This document shows, piece after piece, positions 51,898 to 63,055 of a stretch of DNA of 64,000 nucleotides (its first letter is position 1; each line of letters begins with the position of its first letter). This DNA comes from Streptomyces scopuliridis RB72 (lineage in GTDB: Bacteria; Actinomycetota; Actinomycetes; Streptomycetales; Streptomycetaceae). A program made the translations under genes and the position numbers. The stretch lies in the NCBI RefSeq assembly GCF_000718095.1, contig NZ_JOEI01000033.1, positions 1 through 64,000 on the forward strand, written 5' to 3'. The notes below the pieces were generated by a model. The model was not told the DNA's origin. It saw nothing but the letters and a program-made list of their open reading frames with translations, and did no database searches.

Positions 51898-52428
51898 CTA
51901 GCCCAGCCTTAAGTGATGGAGCATCAGCAGCCCGGCCGTCATATTGGCGGCCGGGATCTCACCCCGGGCGATCATGTCCGGCACCAGCTTGAGCGGGACC
52001 CACTCCCGGCGCGAGGACTCGAAGTCGTCCTCGGGATGGCCGATGTACGTGGCGTCCTCCGCCCAGTAGAGATGGTGCCTGGCGTCGGTCAGGCCGTTGG
52101 ACGGCTCGACCGTGAGCAGATGCCGGAGCGGTCCCGGGCGCCACCCGGTCTCCTCCTCCATCTCCCTGGCGGCCGCGGTCTCGATGTCCTCGCCGTCCTC
52201 GACCACCCCCGCGGCCAGCTCCCAGCCCCAGCTGTCGGTGATGAAGCGGTGCCGCCACAGCATCAGCACCTCGTTGGCGGAGTTGACCGCCGTCGCCACG
52301 GCGACGGGGCGGAGCCGGATGAGGAAGTGGTCCAGATGCCGGCCGTCAGGGAGTTTGACGTCCGCGAGATTGACCCGGAACCAGCGGTTCTCGTACACGG
52401 TCTGTTCGCTAAGTTTCGTCCACTGCAC
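51898..52428 (-). CDS. NUDIX hydrolase
   Basis: A 176-residue pyrophosphohydrolase. The NUDIX box GVVEDGEDIETAAAREMEEETGW is complete apart from spacing within the Gx5Ex7REUxEExGU rule (first and last parts GVVEDGE and REMEEETGW). Substrate unknown; ADP-ribose-like. Its fourth codon from the end is TTA (51910-51912). GTG at 52428 has GGAAGG upstream. It lies downstream of the TPR regulator with an 85-base gap. Confidence 0.9.
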   Translation of the reverse strand: MQWTKLSEQTVYENRWFRVNLADVKLPDGRHLDHFLIRLRPVAVATAVNSANEVLMLWRHRFITDSWGWELAAGVVEDGEDIETAAAREMEEETGWRPGPLRHLLTVEPSNGLTDARHHLYWAEDATYIGHPEDDFESSRREWVPLKLVPDMIARGEIPAANMTAGLLMLHHLRLG

Positions 52429-52513
52429 GTTTCTGCCACCTTCCGACAAGTTGATGGCAATATCGCAGCAGCAGTCTTGGCGGACGGGAACGTGCGGGGG
52501 CTCATAAAGGGGC

Positions 52514-53854
52514 TCACAGAGGAACGCGCAGCGCGCCTTCGATGAGTTCCGCCGTCTCCTCGGCGTCCGTGGATCCGCTGGCCACCAGCTGTTCCTGTAC
52601 GGCGCGCAACCGGTCTCGCAGGCGCTGGGACTCCATCCCCCTTGCGCGCTCGGCCATTTCGGCCGCTGTTCTGGCGGCGCGGTCGGCCTCGCCCTGCCGC
52701 AACTCGATATGGCTGAGCATCGCGAGCCGGTGGACCCGGCCGCGATCGTGCGCCGGGGTGTCCACGGCCGCCGCCGCGTGCGCCCGTGCCGCGGCCAGAT
52801 CACCGAGGCTGAGCAGCGCCTCCGCCACCTGTACATTCACCAGACCCGGCTGAACGTAGCCCGTCTCGTCCGGCTCGTGGCCGGGGCGGATGCGCTCCGC
52901 CTCCGTCTCCGCGCGCCGGATACAGCCGAGCGCCCCGCTGCCGTCGCCGAGATGCGCATACGACTTGGCCTGCATCGCGTACAGATCCGCGGCGAGCGCC
53001 GGGGTGATCTGGCGCCCGGCCGTCCGCAGCGCCGCCTCGGCGAAGGCGACGGCCTGGCGGTACTCCCCCATGTGCAGCGACTGGTTGACCAGCAGCGCGA
53101 TCACATACGCGCCGAGACCCCGGTCCCCGCTCGCCTTGGCCAGCCGCAGCGCCTGGTGGAAGTAGCGCTGGGCGAGCCCATGGGCGTCGGAGTCGTACGC
53201 GCAGATACCGGCCACCGCGACCAGACCGCCGGTGGCGCGGTGCAGTTGGCGGCCCAGCGCGTCGCTGTACCCGCCGCGCAGCAGCGGGGCGGTCTCGGCG
53301 TTGAGGAAGCGGACGATCCTGGCGCGGGTGGCGACTCCGCCCGCCCGGCGGTACATCAGCTCGTAGTGCGCCCTGGCCGACCGCAGCAACTTGATGTCCG
53401 CCGGGCCGACCTTGTTGCGGCCGCTGCGGGAGACATCGGCGTCCTCGGGAGGGTTCTCCCACTCCCAGACGGGCATGACGGCGGGCGTGCCGGTGACGGT
53501 GGGGGCGCCCACTATGTGCGGACGTTGCTGTTCGTCGCAGCGCCACAGCGCGGTGGCCCGTTCCACGAAACCGGAGAGCGGGGTGCCATGCGGTACGAGC
53601 GACTCTCCCGTCACCCCGAGCCCGATGTCGTCCAGCGTGAGCGAGCGGTGCAGCCGCTCGCTCAGCACCGCGCAGATCAGGTCGGGCACTTGGCCGCGTG
53701 GCCGCTGTCCCTTCAGCCACCGTGAGACGGCGGTGTGTTCGTAGCGCAGGGCGAGGCCTCTGGCCCGGCCCGCCTGGTTGACCCGCGCGGCGAGACCGGC
53801 ATGGGAGATACCCGCCTCGTCGAGCAGGGAATCGAGCAGAGAATTGGGGTGCAT
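52514..53854 (-). CDS. TPR-containing transcriptional regulator, NsdA-like architecture
   Basis: A 446-residue protein. Residues 1-90 form a helix-turn-helix-like domain (LLDEAGISHAGLAARVNQAG; RYEHTAVSRWLKGQRP), followed by about 300 residues of helical TPR-like repeats (HGLAQRYFHQALRLAKASGD, AYVIALLVNQSLHMGEYRQAV). The layout matches Streptomyces regulators such as NsdA that affect development and antibiotic production; specific identity not claimed. GGAGGGG precedes the ATG at 53854. Confidence 0.82.
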   Translation of the reverse strand: MHPNSLLDSLLDEAGISHAGLAARVNQAGRARGLALRYEHTAVSRWLKGQRPRGQVPDLICAVLSERLHRSLTLDDIGLGVTGESLVPHGTPLSGFVERATALWRCDEQQRPHIVGAPTVTGTPAVMPVWEWENPPEDADVSRSGRNKVGPADIKLLRSARAHYELMYRRAGGVATRARIVRFLNAETAPLLRGGYSDALGRQLHRATGGLVAVAGICAYDSDAHGLAQRYFHQALRLAKASGDRGLGAYVIALLVNQSLHMGEYRQAVAFAEAALRTAGRQITPALAADLYAMQAKSYAHLGDGSGALGCIRRAETEAERIRPGHEPDETGYVQPGLVNVQVAEALLSLGDLAAARAHAAAAVDTPAHDRGRVHRLAMLSHIELRQGEADRAARTAAEMAERARGMESQRLRDRLRAVQEQLVASGSTDAEETAELIEGALRVPL

Positions 53855-54214
53855 GAGTGCCCCTCCGGTGGCTCGGCCGAACCAGCGTAGTGGAACGGGA
53901 AACGCACGGGGTGTGAACGTAATGCCCGGAAACACGCCCCGTGCACCCTGCCGCGGGGATCGCGGGACCGGTTGACTGAATCGCCTCGCAAAAGAGGCGC
54001 CGGGCCGCCGGCTCCCCCTCGTACAGTGCGGTGGCCCGCAACCGCGCCGTCCGCCCCGCCGACCTGCCCGACACTCCGCGGCGGAGCGGGCGGCGCGTGT
54101 ACGAGACAGGGAGGCCGGGGCAGCCATGGGGCCTTCCAGCGGGCTTTCGGACAGCGGGCTTTCCGACAGCGGTCGTTCGGCGCCGGGGTCGCTCGACGGG
54201 GGTGGCGCGCCGGG
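53855..54214. other. intergenic region between SpoIIE-type and TPR genes
   Basis: A 360-base gap with a short hairpin (CGCCTC-GCAAAA-GAGGCG at 53982-53999) and a triplicated 15-bp unit at 54138-54182. A TTGACT at 53972-53977 on the + strand has no + gene after it. I see no supportable gene. Confidence 0.55.
54138..54182. repeat. 15-bp tandem repeat, 3 copies
   Basis: AGCGGGCTTTCGGAC, then AGCGGGCTTTCCGAC, then a degenerate AGCGGTCGTTCGGCG. Confidence 0.88.
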
Positions 54215-55339
54215 TCATCCCGGGCCGGGCGCGTGGGTGGTGGGTTCCCGCGCGGAAACCCACGTACAGCACAGGCCCGGTCCGCCGGGCTGCGCGGGCA
54301 CGCGTGAGGAATCGCCCACCGGTGGGCGGTCGTTGCGCAGCACGAGCAGCGCCATGTCGTCGGTGATCCGCCCGCCGGTGTGCCGCAGCAGCGCCGCGTG
54401 GACCTGGCGCACCACGGCGGCGGGGGACAGGGGCGGGCCCGCCGCGGCCTGCGCGAGCGCTTCCTCCAGAGCGAAGAACCGCCCCGCCGAGTCCCGGGCG
54501 TCCTCGGCGCCGTCGGTGTGCAGGAACAGCGCCTCACCGGGCCGCAGCGGACCGCACTGGTACGGCAGCAGATCGGCGGGCAGCGGAAAGGCGCCCAGCG
54601 GCGGCAGCGGCTCGCCGGAGGCCAGCCGGGCGGCGCCCCGGCCGAGCCGATAGGGCCAGGGATGGCCGCAGTTGAGAGCCCGTACCTCCGCGTCGGCCCC
54701 GATCTCCAGCAGCAGTACGGTGACGAACTCCTCCCCCGACAGGGAGTCCGGCTCCTGGCCACCGGCGGCGGGCGGCTCCTGACGCGCCAACTCCCGCAGA
54801 TGGCGCTGGTGAGCGCGGTCGAGCCGGCGCAGGACGCCGTCGAGCCCGGCCTCGTCATGGGCGGCCTCCCGGAAGCTGCCGAGGACCGCGGCCACCGCCC
54901 CGATGGCGGGCAGTCCATGGCCGCGCACATCCCCGATGACGACCCGCACCCCGTAGGCCGTGGCCACCACCTCGTACAGATCGCCGCCGACATCGGCGCC
55001 GCGCGAGGCGGAGAGCTGGCGTGCGGAGAGCGCGAGACCGTCCAGCCGGGGCGGCAGGGTCCGGATCAGCACCTCCTGGGCGGCCCGCGCCACGGCCTTG
55101 ACCTCCCGCAGCTCCCGCGCCGCCCGCCGCCGTACGCGGATCAGCAGATACGCCACCACCAGCAGGAAGACGACGCAGTTCACGATGCGCGAGAGCAGGT
55201 CGTCGCGGTCCGCCGCCGGGCGGGTCAGCTCCCAGGTGATCACCGCTGTGAGCAGACCGCCCGGGAGCGCGCATTCGACAAGGCCCCAGGAGGCCGGCGC
55301 TTCCGCCTGCGCGTCCTCTGTCGCCTTGGTCCGATTCAT
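54215..55339 (-). CDS. SpoIIE/PP2C-type Ser/Thr phosphatase
   Basis: A 374-residue protein with two predicted membrane segments (about residues 26-43 and 54-70) and a C-terminal SpoIIE phosphatase domain (GADVGGDLYEVV, VIGDVRGHGLPAIGAVAAVL, FLHTDGAEDAR, ITDDMALLVLR) with the metal-binding aspartates. It probably dephosphorylates an anti-sigma-antagonist, as relatives do. The last 25 residues after the domain are low complexity. No sensor domain is obvious. Confidence 0.88.
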   Translation of the reverse strand: MNRTKATEDAQAEAPASWGLVECALPGGLLTAVITWELTRPAADRDDLLSRIVNCVVFLLVVAYLLIRVRRRAARELREVKAVARAAQEVLIRTLPPRLDGLALSARQLSASRGADVGGDLYEVVATAYGVRVVIGDVRGHGLPAIGAVAAVLGSFREAAHDEAGLDGVLRRLDRAHQRHLRELARQEPPAAGGQEPDSLSGEEFVTVLLLEIGADAEVRALNCGHPWPYRLGRGAARLASGEPLPPLGAFPLPADLLPYQCGPLRPGEALFLHTDGAEDARDSAGRFFALEEALAQAAAGPPLSPAAVVRQVHAALLRHTGGRITDDMALLVLRNDRPPVGDSSRVPAQPGGPGLCCTWVSAREPTTHAPGPG

Positions 55340-55465
55340 CCGTCGGCCTCCCTCGGCCGCCCGGCCGCTAAGCCGTGGGGCGTACGTCGACCGTCTCGGC
55401 CTGATCGATTGTGTCGATCACGGAAGCCCCATGACGTGACACGCCAGGACTTCTCACCCGAATGA

Positions 55466-55503
55466 GTGAGGGGCGCATCCGGTGATCCGGGTGCGCCCCT
55501 CAC
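55466..55503 (-). terminator. pheST terminator
   Basis: GTGAGGGGCGCA and its complement form a 12-bp stem with an inner CCGG/CCGG pair, 40 bases after the pheT stop. Confidence 0.82.
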
Positions 55504-55543
55504 GGGCCGAGAGCCAGTACAGCGACGGCGCGCGGCAGGGTGG

Positions 55544-58071
55544 TCACGCGCCGCGCAGGACCGCCCCGGTCCGTTCGGCGGCGAGCGCGACGGCCGCGTC
55601 ACGGGCCGCCGTGGCCTCGTCGACCGTCAGTGTGCGGTCCGCCGCCCGGAAACGCAGGGCGTAGGCAAGCGACTTGTGCTCCTCACCGATCTGCTCGCCG
55701 GTGAAGACGTCGAACAGCCGCAGGGATTCGAGGAGTTCCCCCGCGCCCTCGCGCAGCGCCCGCTCCACCTCGGCGGCCGGCACTTCGCTCGGTACGACAA
55801 GCGCAACATCCTGCGTGGCCACCGGATAGGTGGAAATCCGCGGCGCCTTGATCACACCGGCGCCCGCGCGCTCCAGCAGATCGAGATCGATCTCCATGGC
55901 GCAGGTGCGGTCCGGCAGCCCGAGCGCCTTCACGACGCGCGGATGCAGTTCTCCGGCATGGCCGAGGAGCGTCTCCTCGCCGTCCACGGCGGCGAACAGC
56001 GCGGCGCAGCGGCCGGGGTGCCACGGCTCGTACCGCTCGGCCCGTACGGTCAGTTCGGCCCCGGCCTCGCGGGCGACGGCACGGGCCGCCTCGACGGCGT
56101 CCGCCCACTCCGCGGGGCGTCCCTTGCCCCACCAGCCGGCCTGCTCGCGCGCGCCGGCCAGCACGACGGCGGCGTACCGCGGCTGGTCCGGCAGCGCGGC
56201 GTCGAGCGCGGCCACTTCCTCGTCGGTCGGCCGCCGGTCGACGGGCAGCCGTACCGGCACGGTCTCGTGGCCGGTGGGCCGGAAGACCAGTCCGGTCTCG
56301 AAGAGCGCCAGATCGTGCGACCCGCGGCCGTCGTTGCGGCGCAGCGCCGTGAGCAGGCCCGGCAGCAGCGTGGTGCGCAGCGCGGGCTCCTCGTCGGAGA
56401 GCGGGTTGACGAGCCTCACCGTGCGGCGCCGCTCGTCGTCGGCCGGCAGCCCGAGGGCGTCGAGCACCGCGTCGCCGAGGAACGGGTAGTTCAGCGCCTC
56501 GACATAACCGGCGCCGGCCAGGGCGCGGCCGACCCGGCGGTGCAGCCGCTGGCGCTCGGTGAGCCCGCGGCCGGACGGCGGGGTGGGCAGCGTCGAGGGG
56601 AGGTTCTCGTATCCCTCAAGCCGGATGACCTCCTCGGCGAGGTCATTGGGCTCGCCGAGGTCGGGCCGCCAGGACGGGACGGTGACGACCAGCTCGTCCT
56701 GGCCGTAGACGTCGCAGCCGATCTGCTGGAGCCGCCGTACGACGGTCTCCCGGCCGTACGTGACACCGGCGACCCGGTCGGGGTGGTCGGCGGGCATGGC
56801 GATGGTGTGCGGCGCGGAGGGCGCGATGATCTCCGTGACCCCGGCCCCGGCGGAACCGCCGGCGAGCAGCACCAGCAGGTCGACGGTCCGCTGCGCGGCG
56901 GCGGCCGCGGCCTGCGGGTCGACCCCGCGCTCGAAGCGCTTGGACGCCTCGGAGGCCAGCTTGTGGCGGCGCGCGGTACGGGCGATGGAGATCGCGTCGA
57001 AGTGCGCGGCCTCGATCACCACATCGGTGGTGCCCTGGACCTCGCCCGTCTCGGGGGGAGCCGTGGTGTCGGCGATCTCGGTGTTCGCGCCGCCCATCAC
57101 ACCGGCGAGGCCGATGGGCCCGCGATCGTCGGTGATGACCAGGTCCTGGGCGTCCAGCACCCGCTGGACACCGTCGAGCGTGGTGATCTTCTCGCCCTCG
57201 TGGGCACGGCGGACGCCGATGGCGCCCTCCAGCCGGGAGCGGTCGTACGCGTGCAGCGGCTGGCCGAGCTCCAGCATCACGTAGTTCGTGATGTCGACCG
57301 CGAGCGAGATCGGCCGCATCCCGGCCTTCTGGAGCCGGCGGCGCAGCCAGATGGGGCTGTGCGCTTCCGGGTCGAGGCCGGTGACCGTACGGGCCGTGAA
57401 GCGGTCGCAGCCCCTCGGGTCGGCGATCTTCACCGGGTGGCCGTACGAGTTCGGCGCGGGCACGTCGAGCAGCGCCGGGTCGCGCAGGGTCAGCCCGTAC
57501 GCGATGGCGGTCTCGCGGGCGACCCCGCGCAGCGAGAGGCAGTAGCCGCGGTCGGGGGTGACGGCGATGTCCAGGACCTCGTCCACCAGCTCCAGGAGCG
57601 CGATGGCGTCGGTGCCGGCCTCGTACTCGGGCGGGAGCACGATGATGCCGCCCGATCCGTCGTCGCCCATGCCCAGCTCGTCGCCGGAGCAGATCATTCC
57701 GTGCGAGGTCCTGCCGTACGTCTTGCGCGCGGAGATCGCGAAGTCACCGGGCAGGACGGCGCCGGGGAGGACCACGACGACCTTGTCGCCGACGGAGAAG
57801 TTCCGGGCGCCGCAGACGATCTCCTGCGGCTCGCCGGTGCCGTTGGCCGTGCCGACATCGACCGTGCAGAAGCGGATGGGCTTCTTGAAGCCCTCCAGCT
57901 CCTCGATCGTGAGCACCTTGCCGACGACGAGGGGGCCCTTGAGCCCGGCGCCGAGCTGCTCGACGGTCTCGACCTCCAGACCGGCGGAGACGAGCTTGGC
58001 CTGGACGTCACGGCCGGTCTCCGTCGCCGGCAGGTCGACGTACTCCCGCAGCCAGGAAAGCGGGACGCGCA

Positions 58072-58072
<1 letters not shown>
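55544..58072 (-). CDS. pheT: phenylalanyl-tRNA synthetase beta subunit
   Basis: An 842-residue subunit with the N-terminal tRNA-binding-like domain ([17 protein letters not shown]), B3/B4 editing domain, B5, and C-terminal anticodon-binding FDX-ACB domain ([16 protein letters not shown]). The start overlaps the pheS stop (TGATG). It forms an alpha2beta2 enzyme with PheS. Confidence 0.96.
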
Positions 58073-59322
<1,250 letters not shown>

Positions 59323-60510
59323 TCAGGACAGGTAGGCCGGAGCGCCGACGGGCAGGATAAATCGGAACTCGGCACCGCCGCCGGGTCCGCGGCCGACGGT
59401 GATCGTCCCGCCGTGCGCCTCGACGATGCCCTTGACGATATACAGGCCCAGGCCGGTCCCGCCGCGCTTGCTCCCCCGCCAGAAGCGGGTGAAGACACGG
59501 CCCATCGACTCCTCGGGGATGCCGGGACCCTCGTCGCACACGGTGACGGCCGTTCCCTTCTCTGTCTCCGTCTCGGTTTCCGGCCGCGTCGCGTGGCTGA
59601 GCGTCGCGGCGGCCACCTCGATGGTGACGGTTCCCTCCCCGTGGCGCACCGCGTTTTCCAGCAGATTGCCGAGCACCTGATCGATCTTGTCGGGATCCGC
59701 CCACAGATCGGGCAGCGGCTGCTGTATGCGTACGAGGAACCGGTCCGGCGACTGGCCCGCGGCGGTGTGCGACTGGACATGGCGGCCGACGGCCGCGCCG
59801 ATGTCCACCGGCTGGCGGCGCACCTCCAGCCGGCCCGAATCGATCCGGGAGATGTCCAGCAGCTCCGCGATCAGCCGGGTGACCCGGTTGGCGTCGGCAT
59901 CGACGGTCTCCAGCATCAGCCGCTTCTGGTCGTCGGTGAACCGCTCCCACTTGGCGAGCAGCGTCGCCGTGAACCCCTTCACGGAGGTGAGCGGGGAGCG
60001 CAGCTCATGGGCGACGGTCGCGATCAGCTCCGCGTGGCTCAGTTCGGTACGGCGCCGCGCCTCCGTGCCCCGGATGGAGATGACGAGCCGGCGCAGGGGC
60101 CCGGTCGGGTACGCGCGTACGTAGCGGGCGGAGACCAGGACCTCCCGGCCGCCCGGCAGCAGCAGATTGCGCTCGGGCTGGCCGACCCGGGTGGCGAGTC
60201 CGCCGTACGGATCGGTCAGCGCCCACCAGCGGCGGCCCTTCAGATCCTCCAGCGGCAGCGCCCGCTCCAGCGGATGGCCGAGGGCGTCGGCGGACGGGAC
60301 GGCGGTGATCCGGGCGGCGGCGGCGTTGAAGCAGATCACCCGGCCGGTCTCGTCGGCGACGACCAGCCCGTCGGGCAGCTCGTCGGGGTGGATCCCCCCG
60401 TCGCCCGCGCCGATCCGCTCATCCATACCGGTCCGCTCACCCGCGCCGGTCCCGTACGGGGGCGGTAAGGCTCCCTGGACCGCGGCGGGTCCGCTCGCCC
60501 CGACACTCAT
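59323..60510 (-). CDS. PAS-domain sensor histidine kinase, orphan
   Basis: A 395-residue cytosolic kinase. A PAS domain covers about residues 40-130 (GLVVADETGRVICFNAAA). The H box is HAELIATVAHELRSPLTSVKG, N box LGNLLENAVRHGEG, G1 VCDEGPGIPEE and G2 GGTGLGLYIVKG. No membrane segment and no adjacent response regulator is seen. Its last codons lie 123 bases before pheS on the same strand. Signal unknown. Confidence 0.9.
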   Translation of the reverse strand: MSVGASGPAAVQGALPPPYGTGAGERTGMDERIGAGDGGIHPDELPDGLVVADETGRVICFNAAAARITAVPSADALGHPLERALPLEDLKGRRWWALTDPYGGLATRVGQPERNLLLPGGREVLVSARYVRAYPTGPLRRLVISIRGTEARRRTELSHAELIATVAHELRSPLTSVKGFTATLLAKWERFTDDQKRLMLETVDADANRVTRLIAELLDISRIDSGRLEVRRQPVDIGAAVGRHVQSHTAAGQSPDRFLVRIQQPLPDLWADPDKIDQVLGNLLENAVRHGEGTVTIEVAAATLSHATRPETETETEKGTAVTVCDEGPGIPEESMGRVFTRFWRGSKRGGTGLGLYIVKGIVEAHGGTITVGRGPGGGAEFRFILPVGAPAYLS

Positions 60511-60594
60511 CCCCGCATCCCACCTCTTCCGCGTAGCTCAGTGGGCCCCAGAAAGCGCAACAGTACTAGCTGAACGTGACGGAGCGGGACCCCC

Positions 60595-61434
60595 TCAGCA
60601 CGTACCGCGCACGCGCTGGGCGCGCGCCGAGGCATAGAGACATACGGCAGCGGCCGTCGCGAGGTTCAGACTCTCGGCCTTTCCGTGGATCGGCACCCGT
60701 ACCACCGCGTCCGCGAGGGCGCGGGTCTCGGCCGGCAGCCCCCATGCCTCGTTGCCGAAGATCCAGGCGGTGGGCCCGCCCATGGTGCCCGCGTCCAGCT
60801 CGTCGTCCAGGTCGTTCTCGCCCGCGCCGTCGGCGGCCAGGATCCGTACGCCCGCGTCCCGGAGCCCCTGGACGGCCCGCTCGACGGGGACGCCGACGGC
60901 GACCGGCAGATGGAAGAGCGAGCCGACGGACGCCCGGACCGATTTGGGGTTGTAGAGATCGACGGAGGCGTCGGTGAGGACGACGGCGTCGGCGCCCGCC
61001 GCGTCGGCGCAGCGCAGCACCGTACCGGCGTTCCCGGGGTCGCGGACATGCGCCAGTACGGCGACGAGCCGGGGCCTGGCCCGCAGGATCTCCTCGAAGG
61101 GCGAGTCGAGGAACCGGCACACCCCGAGCAGCCCCTGCGGGGTGACGGTCTGGGACACCTCGGCGAGCACGGCGTCGGGGGCGAAGTGCACCCGGGCCCC
61201 GGTGGCGCGGGCGGCCTCGACGATGTCGGCGTACCGCTCGGCGGCCTCGACGGTGGTGAACAGCTCGATGAGCGTCGGCTCCCCGCCGTCACCGCGATGG
61301 GCCACCGCTTCCCGTACGGCCTGCGGCCCCTCCGCGATGAACCGGCGTTCCTTGCCGCGGAAGGCGCGCTTGGCGAGTCTCCTGGCGGCCGTGACGCGCG
61401 GGGAACGCGGGGAGATCAGCTCGGGGGTGCCCAT
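60595..61434 (-). CDS. TrmH/SpoU family RNA 2'-O-methyltransferase
   Basis: A 279-residue SPOUT methyltransferase. Motifs are the knot regions VRDPGNAGTVLRCADAAGAD and IFGNEAWGLP, plus LNLATAAAVCLYASARAQ at the end. It probably methylates rRNA or tRNA; the site is unknown. It lies between the kinase and the rplT operon, on the same strand. Confidence 0.9.
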   Translation of the reverse strand: MGTPELISPRSPRVTAARRLAKRAFRGKERRFIAEGPQAVREAVAHRGDGGEPTLIELFTTVEAAERYADIVEAARATGARVHFAPDAVLAEVSQTVTPQGLLGVCRFLDSPFEEILRARPRLVAVLAHVRDPGNAGTVLRCADAAGADAVVLTDASVDLYNPKSVRASVGSLFHLPVAVGVPVERAVQGLRDAGVRILAADGAGENDLDDELDAGTMGGPTAWIFGNEAWGLPAETRALADAVVRVPIHGKAESLNLATAAAVCLYASARAQRVRGTC

Positions 61435-61532
61435 GGACGGCGGTTCTCACTTCTCGTATGAGGACGTACGGGTGACGTACGGGTGGCTACGCGTACGGGA
61501 GGACGCAGGGACGCGCGGGTACGCGTGGAACG

Positions 61533-61569
61533 CGCCGGACCCGCAGGCGCGCTGCCTGCGGGTCCGGCG
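61533..61569 (-). terminator. terminator of infC-rpmI-rplT
   Basis: A 16-bp stem containing CCGGACCCGCAGGC with a 5-base loop, beginning 22 bases after the rplT stop. Confidence 0.88.
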
Positions 61570-61591
61570 GGAAGTACGGCGGCCTGACGGG

Positions 61592-61978
61592 TCAGGCGGC
61601 GGCCTTCGGGGCGTTGACGTCGCTCGGGAGGGCCTTCTGGGCGACCTCGACGAGCGCGGCGAACGCGCTGGAGTCATTGACGGCCAGCTCGGCGAGGATC
61701 TTGCGGTCCACCTCGACGTTGGCGGCCTTCAGACCCTGGATGAAGCGGTTGTAGGTGATGCCGTTGGCGCGGGCAGCGGCGTTGATCCGCTGGATCCACA
61801 GCTGACGGAAATCGCCCTTGCGCTTCTTGCGGTCGTTGTAGTTGTAAACGAGGGAGTGAGTGACCTGCTCCTTCGCCTTCCGGTACAGACGCGAGCGCTG
61901 GCCGCGGTAACCGCTGGCCGCCTCGAGGATTGCCCGGCGCTTCTTGTGGGCGTTGACTGCCCGCTTGACGCGTGCCAC
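61592..61978 (-). CDS. rplT: 50S ribosomal protein L20
   Basis: A 128-residue protein ([40 protein letters not shown]) of full length. GTG start with AAGGAG upstream. Last in infC-rpmI-rplT; in many bacteria L20 represses this operon. Confidence 0.97.
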   Translation of the reverse strand: MARVKRAVNAHKKRRAILEAASGYRGQRSRLYRKAKEQVTHSLVYNYNDRKKRKGDFRQLWIQRINAAARANGITYNRFIQGLKAANVEVDRKILAELAVNDSSAFAALVEVAQKALPSDVNAPKAAA

Positions 61979-61997
61979 GTGTTAACTCCTTGTAGCT

Positions 61998-62021
61998 GGG
62001 TCACGGGTGGTGGCGTGACCC
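61998..62021 (-). promoter_or_regulatory. hairpin before rplT
   Basis: GGGTCACG and CGTGACCC form a perfect 8-bp stem with an 8-base loop, 20 bases before the L20 start. It may take part in translational control by L20; unproven. Confidence 0.5.
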
Positions 62022-62077
62022 AAGAACGGCTTGGTCCCTGTAGGTGTCCTGGTCCCGCGCCGCGGCGGGACGCGGGA

Positions 62078-62272
62078 CTACAGGCCGAGAAGCTTCTTCG
62101 CCTTGGCGGCGTCGCCCGGCGCGAGCTCGACGGTGCCGGCGAGGCGGCGCGTCAGCGTCGAGGGCTTGTGCTCCAGGTAGTGGCGACGGCCGGCACGCTG
62201 CCGGAGCACCTTGCCCGAGCCGGTCACGCGGAAGCGCTTCTTTGCACCGCTGTGCGTCTTGTTCTTCGGCAT
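62078..62272 (-). CDS. rpmI: 50S ribosomal protein L35
   Basis: A 64-residue protein ([20 protein letters not shown]) of normal length. It lies 129 bases downstream of infC and 99 bases before rplT. Confidence 0.96.
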   Translation of the reverse strand: MPKNKTHSGAKKRFRVTGSGKVLRQRAGRRHYLEHKPSTLTRRLAGTVELAPGDAAKAKKLLGL

Positions 62273-62401
62273 GGCGCCGCTCTCTCCTCGTCAGTGGCGC
62301 TCCCAGCCGGCCGGTCGGCCGGCGCTCGGGAGCGTCATATCTCTGGTATGTGGTTCTGGTCCGGACCGGACCCGAGGCGCCGCCTGTCGGCGCCCCCCGG
62401 A

Positions 62402-63055
62402 TCACGCTTCGGAAGATGCCTCGGCCGGAGCCTCGGCCGCGGATTCCTCGGTCGCGTACCCCTGGCGCTCCGCCTTGCGGGCGGCCTGCGCCTCACGGGC
62501 CTCGGCCATGGCCTCGGTCTTCTTCTTGTGCGGGCCAAGAACCATGATCATGTTCCGGCCGTCCTGCTTCGGGTTCGACTCGATGAAGCCGAGCTCCTCG
62601 ACATCCGAAGCGAGACGCTGGAGCAGTCGGAAGCCCAGCTCGGGGCGGGACTGCTCACGACCACGGAACATGATCGTGATCTTGACCTTGTCACCCTGCT
62701 TGAGGAACCGGACGACATGACCCTTCTTGGTGTCATAGTCGTGCGGGTCGATCTTCGGCCGGAGCTTCATCTCCTTGATGACCGTGTGCGCCTGGTTCTT
62801 GCGCGCCTCACGGGCCTTCATGGCCGACTCGTACTTGAACTTCCCGTAGTCCATGAGCTTGCACACGGGCGGACGGGCGTTCGCCGCGACCTCGACCAGG
62901 TCCAGGTCGTACTCCTGCGCAAGCTCTAGGGCCTTGGCGAGCGGGACAATGCCCACCTGCTCGCCACTGGGACCGACAAGTCGCACTTCGGGAACGCGAA
63001 TCCGGTCGTTGATGCGGGGCTCGGCGCTGATGGATCCTCCTCGGTAGCACCACAC
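62402..63055 (-). CDS. infC: translation initiation factor IF-3
   Basis: A 217-residue IF-3 if read from the GTG at 63055; 209 residues if from ATC at 63029-63031. The N domain ([15 protein letters not shown]), the Lys-rich linker and the C domain ([21 protein letters not shown]) are complete, with a further Ala/Glu-rich tail. The conventional start is the GTG, but GAGGAGG lies four bases before the ATC, and IF-3 genes elsewhere are known for rare start codons that allow IF-3 to repress itself. I give the longer form and favour the ATC. First in infC-rpmI-rplT. Confidence 0.95.
   Translation of the reverse strand: MWCYRGGSISAEPRINDRIRVPEVRLVGPSGEQVGIVPLAKALELAQEYDLDLVEVAANARPPVCKLMDYGKFKYESAMKAREARKNQAHTVIKEMKLRPKIDPHDYDTKKGHVVRFLKQGDKVKITIMFRGREQSRPELGFRLLQRLASDVEELGFIESNPKQDGRNMIMVLGPHKKKTEAMAEAREAQAARKAERQGYATEESAAEAPAEASSEA
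63036..63042 (-). promoter_or_regulatory. Shine-Dalgarno for the ATC start of infC
   Basis: GAGGAGG on the minus strand, separated by ATCC from ATC-AGC-GCC. By contrast the GTG at 63055 is preceded only by AGGCGG two bases away. Confidence 0.6.

Noticed and set aside
54126..54653. A 175-codon + strand frame over the 3' part of the phosphatase gene
   Set aside because: It is antisense to the well-supported phosphatase gene and has the low-complexity composition of a shadow frame.
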